From: Adenophora triphylla var. japonica
Taxonomy: Eukaryota > Streptophyta > Magnoliopsida > Asterales > Campanulaceae
Direction: 5' to 3'
NCBI GenBank assembly: GCA_022495995.1
Contig: JAFEMH010000078.1
Coordinates: forward strand, 868,001 to 932,000
Length of the DNA: 64,000 nt
Shown: positions 23,713 to 34,846 of the stretch, one piece after another
Position numbering within the stretch: the first letter of the stretch is position 1
Layout: each line of letters begins with the position of its first letter
Notes under the pieces: generated by a model
What the model was told of the DNA's origin: nothing
The model's database searches: none
Seen by the model: the letters and a program-made list of their open reading frames with translations, nothing else
Position numbers and translations under genes: made by a program

Positions 23713-25262
23713 TTAGTGCCCTAGGCCTATAGAGATAGACTTATATGTAATGTCATTATTCATTTTATATATGAGATTATTACTTTGATTATTATATGTT
23801 TGCATGTTTACTTTAATAATCGTGTCCCTAGTACTTATGAAGCACTAGTATGAAGTCTAATGGATAATCATGTGATGATTATATGCATGGAGATGCACAT
23901 TAGATTCATGGGTAATTGTTAGAGAACAAGGTACTGGACTTGACCCATTATGAGATTTATGTCATGGTCGTATGTCATAAATAAATCTCATATAGTTATA
24001 TCATTGATATCCTTTGACCTGAGATTATCATCGTCTTCCACTTGATGAATATTATGTTTGATATAGTTTAACATTGTCTTTAACCGGATAACAATAAGGG
24101 CTATTATTGGCATGATATGATTCTTGTTGGGAAGAATGATAAGTCAAGATGGGAATTTGTCCCTCGTAAAGAGAGATGTTTGCTAGGCCACTCGTAAGTA
24201 AGATTGATGTAGTGCATGGCCATGCCCGAATGAATTAATGTGATTAATATCATTCGATTAATCAATTTATTTAGTAACGAGAAAGCATTGAACAATATGA
24301 GTTGACTTGGACCATGACTCATGTTCAATATAACATCGTGTGACAAAGGGATTGTGATATGTTCTATGTAGGAAATCGAACTTGATATTATATTATTTGG
24401 GTAGGCATGATGGCTTGCTAGAGTCCGCTCATGTCTTATGAGGATCGATGTGATCGAACTCATTGCCAACATAATATAGTCCTATGGGGTCACACGCATC
24501 GAACGAATTGTCAAAAACGAAGAATATGGAGTTTTTGTTCTCAGGGGATGACTCGTCCCCAGGCCAGAACCAACTATTCCCTTGACCTGGGACGAGAGAA
24601 TCAGAAAGAGAGTCCTGAGGGACGAGTCGTGCCCATAGGGACGACTCGTGCCCATAGGGACGACTCGTGCCCATAGGGACGACTCGTGCCCTGGGCTTGA
24701 ACCAACTATTCCCCTTAAGGGGGAAGCCAGATTCAGAAGCTGGGTGCAAGGGGACGACTCATGCCCTGGGGGACGAGACGTCCCGTCGGTGCTGGACTGA
24801 CGCGAAATTGATTTAAATTAGGGTTTTCACAAAGGGAAAATATTTATAACGTATAAATACAAACCCTTGGTTGCCCTAACAGTCACTCTCTCATGGTTTT
24901 GGGTTTAGAGAAACACAAAAGAGAGATTTCAATTGAGAATTGAGAATCAAAAACACAATCCAAATCCATATTCCTTCATTGATTGAAAGGAGTTTCAATC
25001 AAAGGATCTAGCAATTCACCTAGAATTGTTCTAGGATTCGTTCAACACGTGGATACACATAGAGGATCTTCGCCAATAAAGATCTAACGTTCGTGATTCA
25101 AGAATCGTTCATCGAAGATTCGCTAGTTCTTCAATCTGGAGTTGGAACGCGTTTATTAACGACAAAAGAACACAAGGTTGGTAATTCTATTTCATACTTC
25201 TAATTAATCATCTAGAACGGATCCTAGGGCTCCGGGTTTTCGAGTTAATTTTGTATTATTCC
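23713..25262 (+). mobile_element. Nested solo LTR, copia-like (boundaries approximate)
   Basis: The coiled-coil frame of the antisense gene is open up to about 23715 and again from about 25263; between them it is closed. The insert begins TGTTAGTGCCCTAGGCC and ends near CCGCTGCGCA, like ends of some plant copia LTRs. A plus-strand TATA (CGTATAAATAC) lies near 24850-24861. No gag or pol and no convincing 5-bp target duplication were seen, so part of the flank may be lost. Confidence 0.6.
24619..24700. repeat. 19-bp tandem repeat inside the solo LTR
   Basis: About four copies of GGGACGACTCGTGCCCATA (first copy GGGACGAGTCG...), continued imperfectly to about 24780. Confidence 0.9.
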
Positions 25263-26029
25263 GCTGCGCATGGACCCTCGAAACCCAACAAACTCAACAT
25301 TGCCAAGGATGATGCCGCTAAGATGAAGAGCGAGAGTGAGACTTTAAAGAAGACTCATGCTGCTGATGTTCAATTTTTTCAAAGCGAGATAGCTAAGCTG
25401 CGAGAAGAAGTTACTAGGAAAATCACTGAGTTTACTGCCCTTAAGACCGACATGGCTAAACTTCAAGAAGACAACCTCGACATTGGTGATCAATCATCTT
25501 TGCAGGTTATGAGAGCTGCAGCCGCTGATGCCGCCGAAATTCCTGCTATAACCATAGAGCGCCTTGCCAAATGGGGCTCAGAACCAATTTTTAGTGAAAT
25601 CTGTCGCCGTGGGCATCCCTTGGTCCCTTATTCACCTGATGAGCTTAAGGATCTTGCAGCGGAAGATGCATTGTTGGGCAAGGCGGCTTGGAATCCCGCT
25701 CCTATCCAGGTTCCAAATGTTATTGCTTTGTGGGATGCTGAACTTGAGCGTAAACATAAGCTTCTGGAGGATGTCAAGAATCTCGCTTTGGCGGCTTCGG
25801 AATCTACCCAACCAGCTCCATCAACTGAACCTGGTGTCTGACTTGTTTCTTTGTTAACTTGTGTTTGTATTTTGTCTCCTTATGAACATCTTTGTAAGTC
25901 GCCTGAATGGCTAAACAATTTACCTCTTCTTATTGGGCCTGCGTGCCTTGACACAATGCTATTCGCGGCCTTTGAGCTTGCCCCTTTAACTTTATGCCCT
26001 GCTTATTTATCTTATCATTCATATCTCGC

Positions 26030-26645
26030 CTTTTGTTACTTTGTTTTGATAGTTCATCAAAAAATCTTTATTTTGCATAACAGGTACCTCATACTTATAC
26101 TCCCATCGAAAAAGTGAAGTCGTCTTTAGGTGACTTTACTTATAGTGAACATGTCGCGGCTTGTATTGTCGCTGATCTTTGTCTTTACTAATTTCGTCCT
26201 TACTTTCTTCGTGACTTTTACTTAGAATAATTTCTTTCTTTTATGCCCCAACATCTTTACATGCCATTCAGGCGAGATGTGCTTCCTTGTTTATAGTCAC
26301 ATCGTTACATGCCATAAAAGCGAGATAGACTTTCTTGTTTATAGTCACATCTTTACATGCCATAAAGGCGAGATAGACTTTCTTGTTTATAGTCACATCT
26401 TTACATGCCATTAAGGCGAGATGGACTTTCTTGTTTATAGTCACATCTTTACATGCCATAAAGGCGAGATGGACTTTCTTTCTTAGTAACTTCATGCGGC
26501 TTGCTTTTCCTTTTTCTCTTTCTCCGCCAATTTGTTTTGATAATTCATCAAAAACCCTTTACCTTCTTGTCTTTTTGGCGAGATAACACCATATACTTAT
26601 ACTCCCATCGAAAAAGTGAAGTTGTCTTTAGGCAACTTTACTCCC
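26030..26645. repeat. 48-bp tandem array flanked by a longer direct repeat, between pol and the antisense gene
   Basis: Units start at 26257, 26305, 26353, 26401 and 26449 (TTACATGCCATAAAGGCGAG and so on), about 4.7 copies of 48 bp. The array is bracketed by two related blocks: about 26035-26140 and 26530-26645, both holding CTTATACTCCCATCGAAAAA. Tandem arrays in the 3' untranslated region are known in Tat elements and can seed satellite DNA. Confidence 0.9.
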
Positions 26646-26879
26646 AGCGACTTACCTTTTCTGCTTTTAGCGGCTTACCACATAAACTTTATTGTAAAAC
26701 AAAATACAATAAAAGCAAGACAAATTTAAGTCATAAAATTTCATACTTTCATTTCATTCAGCATTTTCAATACATGTATAACTTTCATTCATAAGTAAAA
26801 TCTCCATGTATTCATAATAGTCAATATTAAAATGATTCCAACACGCATAGTATTAAATAAATAAATTACCCTTATCTCT

Positions 26880-28084
26880 TCAATGATAATATCGCTTAAG
26901 GTGATCAACACTCCACGCATTTGGGACCTCTTTGCCGCTTTCTTCCTTCAAGTGATACGTCCCCTCTCGCACAACTTTAGTAATTTGAAAGGGACCTTCC
27001 CATTTTGGATCTAACGGGCAAATCCCGCTGTTGCGCCCTTAATCTCGCGACTCCTCAATACCCAATCCCCCACGCTGAATGACCTCTTATTCACCCTTTT
27101 GTCGTGCTGTGTCTTCATCCTTTGCTTATAATTAATCATTCTCAACCTTGCCCTGAGCCTTTTCTCATCACATAAATCTAACTCGCTGCATCTTCTGTCA
27201 CCATTCATTACCTCATCATAGTAAGTCACCCTATGAGTCGGCAACCCCATCTCTGCAGGAGCCATTGCTTCAGAGCCATACGTCAATGCAAATGCCGTCT
27301 CGCCTGTTGACCCTTTTACTGTCGTCCTAACATACCACAATGCCGTAGATAACTCCTCCAACCAAGCACCTCCCCTTTTTTCTATATTCTTACATAAGAT
27401 TTCCAAGACTTGCTTGTTGGCGGCCTCTACTTGCCCATTACATTGCGGCCTATAAACCGTAGACTACCAGTGTTTGAAAATTAAGTTCGAGCAAAAACCA
27501 TGAAATTTTTTCCTGAACTGCGGCCCATGGTCAGAGATGATAGCTCGCGGCATTCCATGGCGGCAAAGAATCTCTTCAGTTACAAACCTTATGATCTGAT
27601 CTTCAGTAGTGAAAGTTAACGCTCTGGCCTCTGTCCATTTCGTAAAATAGTCTACCGCTACCACAATCATCTGAGCTCCCCCTTTAGATTTCGGGAAAGG
27701 CCCTATGAGATCAATCCCCCACATATCAAAAGGCCAAGCAAGCGCTATAATGGGTGTCTGCTCCGTGGCGGGCTGTCTTGGGATGTTGGCATGTCGCTGG
27801 CATTGGTCGCATCTCCTAACATACTCCTCAACATCCTTCTTCAAAGTTGGCCAATAATACCCATGAAACATAATTTTATTGGCTAAGGTTCTGGCTCCTG
27901 GATGACCACCGCATACCCCTTCATGTACTTCAAACAAAACTTCATCCACTTTACCTGGCCCCACACACCTCATCAATGGCCGTGAAAAAGACTTGCGATA
28001 TAGAATTCCATCTTGCACAGTAAACCTTGGCGACGTCCTTTTAACAATTTTTGCTTTATCTTCATCTTGGGGCAACTCTTCTTT
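26880..28084 (-). pseudogene. Tat element integrase
   Basis: Starts just after the stop at 28085-28087. It shows the zinc-binding region (HEGVCGGHPGARTLANKIM ... CDQCQRH), the first catalytic Asp in FDMWGIDLIGPF, the second in IISDHGPQF, and the Glu region NGQVEAANKQ. A TAG at 27464-27466 breaks the core between the second Asp and Glu. A one-base shift near 27010-27035 precedes the C-terminal LDPKWEGPFQI. The region ends DHLKRYYH-stop at 26880-26882. Confidence 0.88.
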
Positions 28085-30564
28085 CTACAAATAATCCATC
28101 ATCTCGCCAACCCAATCTTTCTCGCTCACCTCAACCTCCATAATTAGCGGCCTATCATACGCCGGCTCCTCCATGAACTCCACTACAATTCTCTTTGGCA
28201 ACTCCTCAATTTTGTCGCAGGCGGCATTACTCAACATATCAACCCGCTCATTCTTTTCTCTATCTATCTGAACTAACTCCCAATAACTGAAACTTTGCAA
28301 GATTTGTTTGGCCATATCACAATACTTGGTTAACACTGGATGAACCATCCCATACCTACCCTTCACCTGATTAACTATCAACTGCGAGTCTGAGTGCACT
28401 ACTACCTGCTTAACTCTAATATCTCGGCATAACTCCAATCCCGCCACCAAGGCCTCGTATTCCACCTGATTGTTGGATATGTTGAACTTGAATCTCAAAG
28501 CCTTTTCATACTTATAACCCTCCTCAGGTGAACTCAATGATATTCCCGCTCCCCCTTTATCTTTGGCAGACGAGCCATCTACGTAAAGCTCCCAACAACC
28601 TGCGGGCCTTTCTCGCTCATCTTCAGCTTCTGGATCCTGCGACTTAGCTTTTCGCTTTTTAACCCCCGGAGTTTCAATATCTTCTCTGTCATAAGTGAAA
28701 GAGGTTTCCAGTATGAAATCTGCAAACGCCTGCGCCTTAATAGCCTTTCTCGCCTCATATTGTATGTCGAATTCTGTTAATTCGATTGACCATTTTAGAA
28801 GCCTTCCCGTTGAATCTGGCTGTTGCAAGATTTTTCTCAAAGGTGCATTGGTCAATACAGTGATAGGGTGGGATAAAAAATAGGCTCTTAACTTTCGTGT
28901 CGCAATTACTAAGGCATAAGCCAACTTCTCCGCATTGAAGTATCTCGCCTCCACTTCACTTAGAGCCTTTGACACATAATAAACTGGTTTCTGCATACCG
29001 CCCTCTTCCTTCACCAGTACTCCCGCTATGGCGAGATCTGAAGCCGCCAAATACACATACAAATGATCCCCCTCTTCCGGACTACATAAGATCGGCGGCT
29101 TTCCCAAATACTCCTTACCTTCTTAAAAGCTTCCTCACATTTCTCATCCCAAGAAAATTTCTGATCTCCTTTCAACACTTTAAAAAATGGCAAACACTTC
29201 TCAGCTGACCGTGACACAAAATGCCCCAAAGCTATCACCCTCCCATTTAACCTTTGAATTTCCTGAATTGTCTTGGGCAACTTCATATCCATCAAAGCTT
29301 GAATTTTTTCTGGGTTGGCTTCTATGCCGCAGCGATTCACCAAAAAGCCCAAAAACTTTCCCGCGGTCACCCCAAAAGTACACTTACTGGGGTTTAACTT
29401 CATTGAATTTCGCCTCAAATTCCCAAAAGTTTCTGCGAGATCTACCAGGTGGTCTTCCCCTTTGGTTTTGATCACCATATCATCAATATAAGCTTCCACA
29501 TTCCTCCCAATCTGCGACTTGAACACCTTGTTAACCATTCTTTGATATGTCGCCCCGGCATTCTTCAAACCAAAGGGCATCATTTTATAACAAAAATTAC
29601 CAATAGGGGTTCTAAACGCTGTCTTAGCTTTGTCCTCCTCCAGCATTTTGATTTGATGGTATCCCGAATAAGCATCAATGAAACTGAAAATTTTGTGCCC
29701 AACAATAGAATCCACCAACCTATCAATCTTAGGCAAAGGATAACAATCCTTAGGACAAGCCGTGTTCAGATCTGTGAAGTCAATACACATCCTCCACTTC
29801 TTGTTTGCCTTAAGCACCATTACTGGGCAAGCCAACCAGACTGGATAAGTAATCTCCTCTATTATTCCCGCCTTTAGTAACTTCTCTACCTCTCCAATTA
29901 CGGCCTTCTCCTTTTTCGCTGACAAATATCTCACCTTTTGCTTGAAAGGTTCTACATTTGGGTCGGCATTTAAACAATGGAGAGCGACATTCTCATCTAT
30001 GCCTCTCATATCCTCTGACTTCCAAGCAAACACATCCAAGCTATCTCGCAAGAATTTAACCAATCCATCTCGCTCTTCCCTACTCAATTGCTTCCCAATT
30101 TTGATTTTCTGATCGGGATTCTCTTCATTCACAATCACTTCTTCTAACTCTTCCGCGGCTTGAATATCTGGCTCATCCCGCATTTGCAAAGTGTCTACCA
30201 CCATCTCAGTCGCCTTCTTCTCTTTAACATATTTCTTGTCACTTTTGTCGCCGCTCATACCCTTTTTGCTTCCACCCAAAGACAAACCTTCAGGTGTCTC
30301 CATCTCATTTTCTTCACATTCCTCACTGTCAGAATCAACTACCTCTTCAATTTGTGGTTCCTTCATTTTGACAAATTCAACTGACCTCGACCATTCCATC
30401 TCGGCTTGCATCACAACCAGAGCCATCAAATTCACTTCAGATTTCTCCTCCACCCCTTCTACATCAACATCCCGCATTTCATCCATCTCTCGCGACTCTT
30501 CCTCTTCCACCCCTTCTTTAACAACAATGATCGCCGATTTACTTCTCATACTTTCAGTTTCCTC
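28085..30564 (-). pseudogene. Tat element reverse transcriptase with dual RNase H
   Basis: An acidic linker (30549 to about 30200) is followed by RT: WACPVMVLKANKKWRMCIDF, TACPKDCYPLP, FSFIDAYSGYHQI, MMPFGLKNAGATYQRM and the catalytic YIDDM at about 29476-29490. Gypsy RNase H follows (LAASDLAIAGVLVKEE ... YYVSKAL, LTNAPLRKIL), then a second RNase H (ELYVDGSSAKDKGGAGI ... ALRFKFNISNNQVEYEAL, VHSDSQLIVNQV) characteristic of Tat elements. A frameshift near 29100-29130 separates RT from RNase H; a TAG at 28085 ends the frame. Confidence 0.93.
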
Positions 30565-32256
30565 TCATTCTTCACACTCCCCCAAGTCGGCGATCATGTT
30601 AATTCTCGCATCTCGAACTACCAAAGCCGTGGATAATGAACTTGTACTTGCCCTTGCCGCAGTTTGAATTTCAATCTTCTTTTGTATCACCTCCTTAACC
30701 TCGCTCTTCAAACAAGCAATCCCTTTTGGAGTTTGGAATTTAACCCGCTGGTGCGGGATAGAGACCACCATTTCAAAGGTTTGCATGAACGGGATACCCA
30801 CAATTGCATTATAGGGCGACACCAAGTCAATCACCATGAACTCCACCGTGCGAGTTCTAAGCATCTCGCCTTCTCCAATCTCTACAGCCAGCGATATTGT
30901 TCCCTTAACCCGTACAGTGTGATTTGTAAATCCCTCCAGAAATCCCTTGTAGGGCACCAAATTGGCCTCAATATACTTCATCTTTTTGAAAGCTTCATAA
31001 TACAAAATGTTGCGACTTGCTCCTGAATCTACCAATACTCTATGTAAAATGCTATTCCCCGACGCAATTGAAATCACCACAGGCTGACAACCATGACTTG
31101 GGGTTACGGCCAATTCTCGCCTTGAAAAACTGATTATTCTCTCTTCACTAGGCGGGTAAGCTGGGATATGACAAGTATGCGACAAAGACATAATTTGATT
31201 GCTTAGGCAAGTAATACTTGCCGGCTCATGAATCACCAAGATCTCATTCCTGTCGCCATTTCCCTCGCGGGCTGCCACATTCTGCTCAGACATCAAATAC
31301 TCCTGTAACTCACCTCTATTAATCTTGGATTGGATCACCTTCTTCAAGTTGTAACAAATTTCGGTGTCATGCCCCCTCTCTCTGTGATAGTTACAATACT
31401 GATTTAGATTTCTCCTTCCTCTATCTGTCATTTCAAATGCCACTGGAAGCTCAACAACTCGCAAAATTTCACTTGGCCTGGCATTTAATCTTGAAAATCT
31501 GACTATTCTTCCTGTCCCGCGACCACCAGCACGGCCTCCACCTCTGCCGCCCGTTTGATTTCCGCAACCTCCACCTTGGGCCGCAGCATCAGCTTTGACA
31601 AATTCAATTCTATCTTTGACATTTTTCTTGGAAGTGTTAGCTGTCCCTTCATCAACGTCCTCTCCTCCACAATAAGCTTTAACCCGCTCATACAATTCAC
31701 CCTAGGTAGCTGGCAATCTCATCCTCAATTCTCTCTTGAAGGATTCTGACAGTAAGTCAGACATATACATCATGATCACGTATTTGGGCTCTATCTCGGA
31801 AATTTGGTTAGCAATCAACAAGAATCTGTTGGTGTAAGTTACAATACCCTCTCCCGTCTTCTGCTTAATCCCAATCAACTCTTGTAACACCACTGGCTGA
31901 GTCCCCACAGCCCTAAATCTCGCCAAAAACTTCCTTTTAAAGTCTTGATACTCCAAGATAGAGTTAGCGGGTTGTTGCATAAACCAATCCAAGGCCTGAA
32001 GCTCTAGAGTGCTGGCAAAGGTTTTGCATAACAAAGCATCATCTCTGGTCATTATCGCCATTGTAACCTCAAATCCCGCGACATGAGTTTTGGCCGTATT
32101 TAATCCCGCATACTTAGTCAGAGTGGGCAACCGAAATTCTGGAGCGAGCTCTACCTCCTGAATATACTTAGCAAAAGGAGCGACAAAGGAATCTTTCTCG
32201 CTATCAATTACACTTCCCTTTTCTAACTCAGCCAACCTTCTTGCCATCTCGGCCAA
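30565..32256 (-). pseudogene. Tat element gag and aspartic protease
   Basis: Same frame as the flanking ORFs but bounded by stops at 32257 and 30565, with an internal TAG at 31702. Gag: LTKYAGLNTAKTHVAGFEV, LLCKTFASTLELQALDWF, DFKRKFLARF, ELIGIKQKTGEGIVTYTNRF. A Gly/Arg-rich segment (about 31590-31490) and a knuckle-like YCNYHRERGHDTEIC (about 31345-31390) follow. The protease has VLVDSGAS at about 31010-31040. The TGA at 30565 falls between protease and RT, where Ogre-type elements normally carry a stop and an intron, so that one may be original rather than decay. Confidence 0.9.
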
Positions 32257-32943
32257 TTACTTTTTGAACCCATCCTCTTCTCCAAAGCGGCTTACTCCCG
32301 CACACTTTTCCTTTTTTGGTCGCTTAGATCTTTCGCCACCCCTAGTAGCCATCACTTCTTGTTCTCCATACCCTTCTTCCGTCGAAGCGGTATCATCATC
32401 ATCATTCTCATAATAAAAAGATGACATCTGAGAGGTATGCGGCCAATGATAAACCTTGACTTTCCGCCCATTTTCTATGTATTCCCCAGCTTTCTGCTTC
32501 TGCGGCCCATCCAATCTCGCCCCGGCCTCTTTTAGTTTCTCGGGCTCTGTCTCTTTAAATCGCTCACAGTCATCCAAAACAACTATTCCCTTATCTGCTT
32601 CCTTATTCCCTTCCGTTGCTGCCTTCACCAAATCCTGTGGGATAGGAGTATGTGCCTTTTTCAAAGTCATTAATCGCTTATTGTTCTCCAACAACTGTAA
32701 AATCAATCTGTTGTGGGTCTTCAACCTTTCCACTTCAGCATCTATCTCATCCTCAGGCTGTGGCGACATTACATTTCTCTCTCTCCCGCTATTTGTAACC
32801 CGCTCTCTTTCTTCTGGAGTAACCTGCTGCGAGGTAGACGTGTCTTTCGCGGGTCCAGAATTCACAATCCCTGAGATGATCGGGATAAGCCCTCTACCTG
32901 CTACCACCTTTTGACTGACCATGCCCTTTTCTGGAGTCGTCAT
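32257..32943 (-). CDS. Tat element upstream ORF (ORF1-like or gag N-terminus)
   Basis: 228 codons from ATG at 32943 (MTTPEKGMVSQKVVAGRG) to TAA at 32257-32259. Charged, with a coiled stretch (DAEVERLKTHNRLILQLLEN) and an acidic patch before KRPKKEK. It reads directly in frame into gag, so it is either the gag N-terminus cut by a stop mutation or a separate ORF1 as in Ogre. About 550 bp of A/C-rich leader separates it from the PBS. Confidence 0.7.
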   Translation of the reverse strand: MTTPEKGMVSQKVVAGRGLIPIISGIVNSGPAKDTSTSQQVTPEERERVTNSGRERNVMSPQPEDEIDAEVERLKTHNRLILQLLENNKRLMTLKKAHTPIPQDLVKAATEGNKEADKGIVVLDDCERFKETEPEKLKEAGARLDGPQKQKAGEYIENGRKVKVYHWPHTSQMSSFYYENDDDDTASTEEGYGEQEVMATRGGERSKRPKKEKCAGVSRFGEEDGFKK

Positions 32944-33477
32944 TTCTTATTACTCAAGCAATTAAAAGTTATGAACACAGACTTGAAGATATGCAGATCT
33001 TATGAACACCTTATGAAGATCTGCAGATCTAACCCAGAACTTGAAGATGTACTTCCTCCAATTGTACTTTATCAAGCACAATATTAACCCAAATCTAACT
33101 TCAACAATTTCACCAAATCACAAACCCAGAAACACAAAAACTTGAATCAACAAAATCAAATGAACATGCAAACGAACGCCCTCAAACACCACAATATCCA
33201 ATCTGAATCCAACCAAAACTCCACAACTACCAGATTCACGCTCAGTCAATCACCAACCAAACAATAATACTAACCCCAAAAACTTTTACACACGAAAATT
33301 ATGAACAACAATCAACCCAGAAAAAAAACAGTAATCAATCCAAACGAATCCCAACCTTCAAATTATGAACAACAACAAACAAATCAACCGAACACCAACA
33401 AAACCGCCAGATCCATGAACAGTAACAAAACTTACTAATTCGCTGCAGAAGAAACTTCAAACGATGAAGAGATTCAT

Positions 33478-33937
33478 GTCCCGGCAACGAAACCAATTGA
33501 TGTTGCCAGGAATTTCCTCAACAACAACACAACCGTTGTAGTCCAATCCAGTCACCTCGGCTCCTTCTTCTAGCCTGCACACCAAAGCAACGTGAACTAA
33601 TCCGGGTGCTGCTCCGGCGTAAGCTCCTCCGGCGTGAGGATAAGTATTCGTTTGGCAAGGGTAAATCTGAAGCTGAAGGGAAGGTGTTCTGTGTGTGTAT
33701 GTGGGCGTACCTTGGGAGGGATGACGATCCCTCATATATATACATACCTTCCCTCGTGCTATGCACATACCATCATCACGTGATTATCTCGTGCAACAGT
33801 TAACTTCTAATTCCACGTGTCATCGTTTAATTGGTCAATCAAGAGAATAAACCCAATACATGTGACGCTTTTCTCTGACACACGTAACTTTTCCCAATGC
33901 AAAACCGTTCCAGTGGGTCCCATTTCATAGATATTTT
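33478..33937 (-). repeat. Truncated 5' LTR and PBS of the Tat element
   Basis: 33498-33937 matches 19683 to about 20124 with few differences, including the minus-strand TATATATATG (about 33731-33742). Identity stops abruptly at about 33937, where T-rich and minisatellite DNA begins, so about 560 bp of U3 present in the 3' LTR are missing here. Inside the LTR end, the minus strand at 33497-33478 reads ATTGGTTTCGTTGCCGGGAC, PBS-like and close to the PBS of the gag remnant at 18484. Confidence 0.8.
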
Positions 33938-33952
33938 TTTAAGCTTAGAAAA

Positions 33953-34376
33953 AACGTGTTTTACATTGGCACTTAATAACACTAAGCTGACACTTTTTTA
34001 CACTGGCACTTTGTTACACATTCACTGACACTTTTATACACTGACACTTAATATACATGCACTGGCACTTTTTTACACTGGCGCTTTGTTACACCAATAC
34101 TGGCACTTTGTTACACTAATACTGCCGCTTTTTACACTGGCACTTAATATACATGTACTGACACTTTTTTGTGCTAGCACTTTTTTACACTAACACTGGC
34201 ACTTTGTTAAACTGGCACTGACACTTTTTACACTGGCACTTTGTTACACATGCACTGACACTTTGTTTACACTGGCACTTTGTTAAACTGATACTGACAC
34301 TTTTTTATACTGGCACTTTGTTACACATGTACTGATACTTTGTCACACTGGCACTTTATTAAACTGGTACTGACAC
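33953..34376. repeat. Minisatellite (ACTGGCACTTTGTTACAC-type units)
   Basis: About 420 bp of diverged tandem units of roughly 18-24 bp built on ACTGGCACTTTGTTACAC alternating with ACTGACACTTTTTTACAC, often in pairs of about 46 bp. It starts 15 bp beyond the break in the 5' LTR. Confidence 0.9.
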
Positions 34377-34846
34377 AAACGAAAAAAACAAAACACATTT
34401 TTCTTAATTGCGAGGAAATTTTTCCTAAGATTTAGGCAAAGACAAATCTATAGTATAAATGCAACCCCCCCTATGAACAGTTTCAAGGGGGGAATTCTCC
34501 ATTTTGCCCTCACTTTTTTGTTCCTTTTCTATTTTGCTCTTAATTTTTTTTTTAAATTAAAAAAATTAAAAGAAATATAAAAAAAAAAAACAAAAAACGT
34601 GATCTTGGACACAGGCTTAGGCTAGTGGTAGATATAGTGAAAAGAATCTGACCGGTTTGGCTCTGTCCAAGTTAACCGTCCTCGTTTTTTATATGATTCT
34701 CTCACTCTGTAGTCACAGTTTGAAACCATCATTATTTTTCTTTTGAATAAAATTGATTATTACTCATCTGTCCAAATATCTCAGTTGATTTATCAATATT
34801 TGTAGAAAGAATGTATTTTATTAGCCTTTACAATGATAAAATTGTA
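34377..34846. other. Intergenic, with a C6/G6 hairpin
   Basis: No gene seen. Near 34466-34493 a C7 run and a G6 run flank TATGAACAGTTTCAA and could form a short strong hairpin. The rest is AT-rich. Confidence 0.5.

Larger units (their letters stand above)
21140..25841 (+). pseudogene. Antisense additional ORF of the Tat element (Transposase_28-like, coiled-coil tail)
   Basis: ATG at 21140 (MARYKTCARRVKYGRCQV). The first exon runs about 440-450 codons and includes IPLDPFLCEVLYKAQ, HPNAIRIIISF, EPSVTALVSLFKGY and WLNDLLFIV, the spacing typical of the Pfam putative gypsy-type transposon family (Transposase_28). An intron follows: the obvious donor at 22490 runs into TAA three codons after the acceptor at 22585, while a donor at 22455 (G|GTAACA) keeps the frame. 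Exon 2 (22586-23337) is Pro/Ser-rich with basic patches and ends at a TGA. A further intron (about 23401-23479) leads to a coiled-coil region (NKEVKTLNISNQILRRDKD...). This is cut by a solo LTR at 23713 and resumes at about 25263 to the stop at 25841. Function unknown. Confidence 0.75.
19683..33937 (-). mobile_element. Ty3/gypsy Tat-lineage LTR retrotransposon with an antisense extra gene
   Basis: Minus-strand element in the order: truncated 5' LTR (33937-33498), PBS, ORF1-like region, gag, protease, RT, two RNase H domains, integrase, 48-bp tandem array, an extra gene on the plus strand, polypurine tract, 3' LTR (20680-19683). Dual RNase H and an antisense ORF between pol and the 3' LTR are hallmarks of the Tat group (Retand, Ogre and relatives). 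Length is about 14.3 kb including a nested solo LTR of about 1.55 kb. Several stops and at least two frameshifts show it is inactive. No flanking target duplication was found, which fits loss of the outer part of the 5' LTR. Confidence 0.88.

Noticed and set aside
21140..25841. Long plus-strand ORFs as a host gene
   Set aside because: They lie between the pol region and 3' LTR of a Tat element, share its repeats, and have a Transposase_28-like pattern; an element-borne gene fits better.
26257..26480. Regularly spaced repeats resembling a CRISPR array
   Set aside because: Units are contiguous 48-bp tandem copies with no unique spacers, in a plant retrotransposon. It is a tandem satellite-like array.
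28695..30667. Several plus-strand ORFs over the RT region
   Set aside because: Shadow frames of the minus-strand polyprotein, which carries all recognised motifs.
19683..33937. Intact, active retrotransposon
   Set aside because: Stops in gag and integrase, frameshifts near 29110 and 27020, a truncated 5' LTR and a nested solo LTR rule this out.
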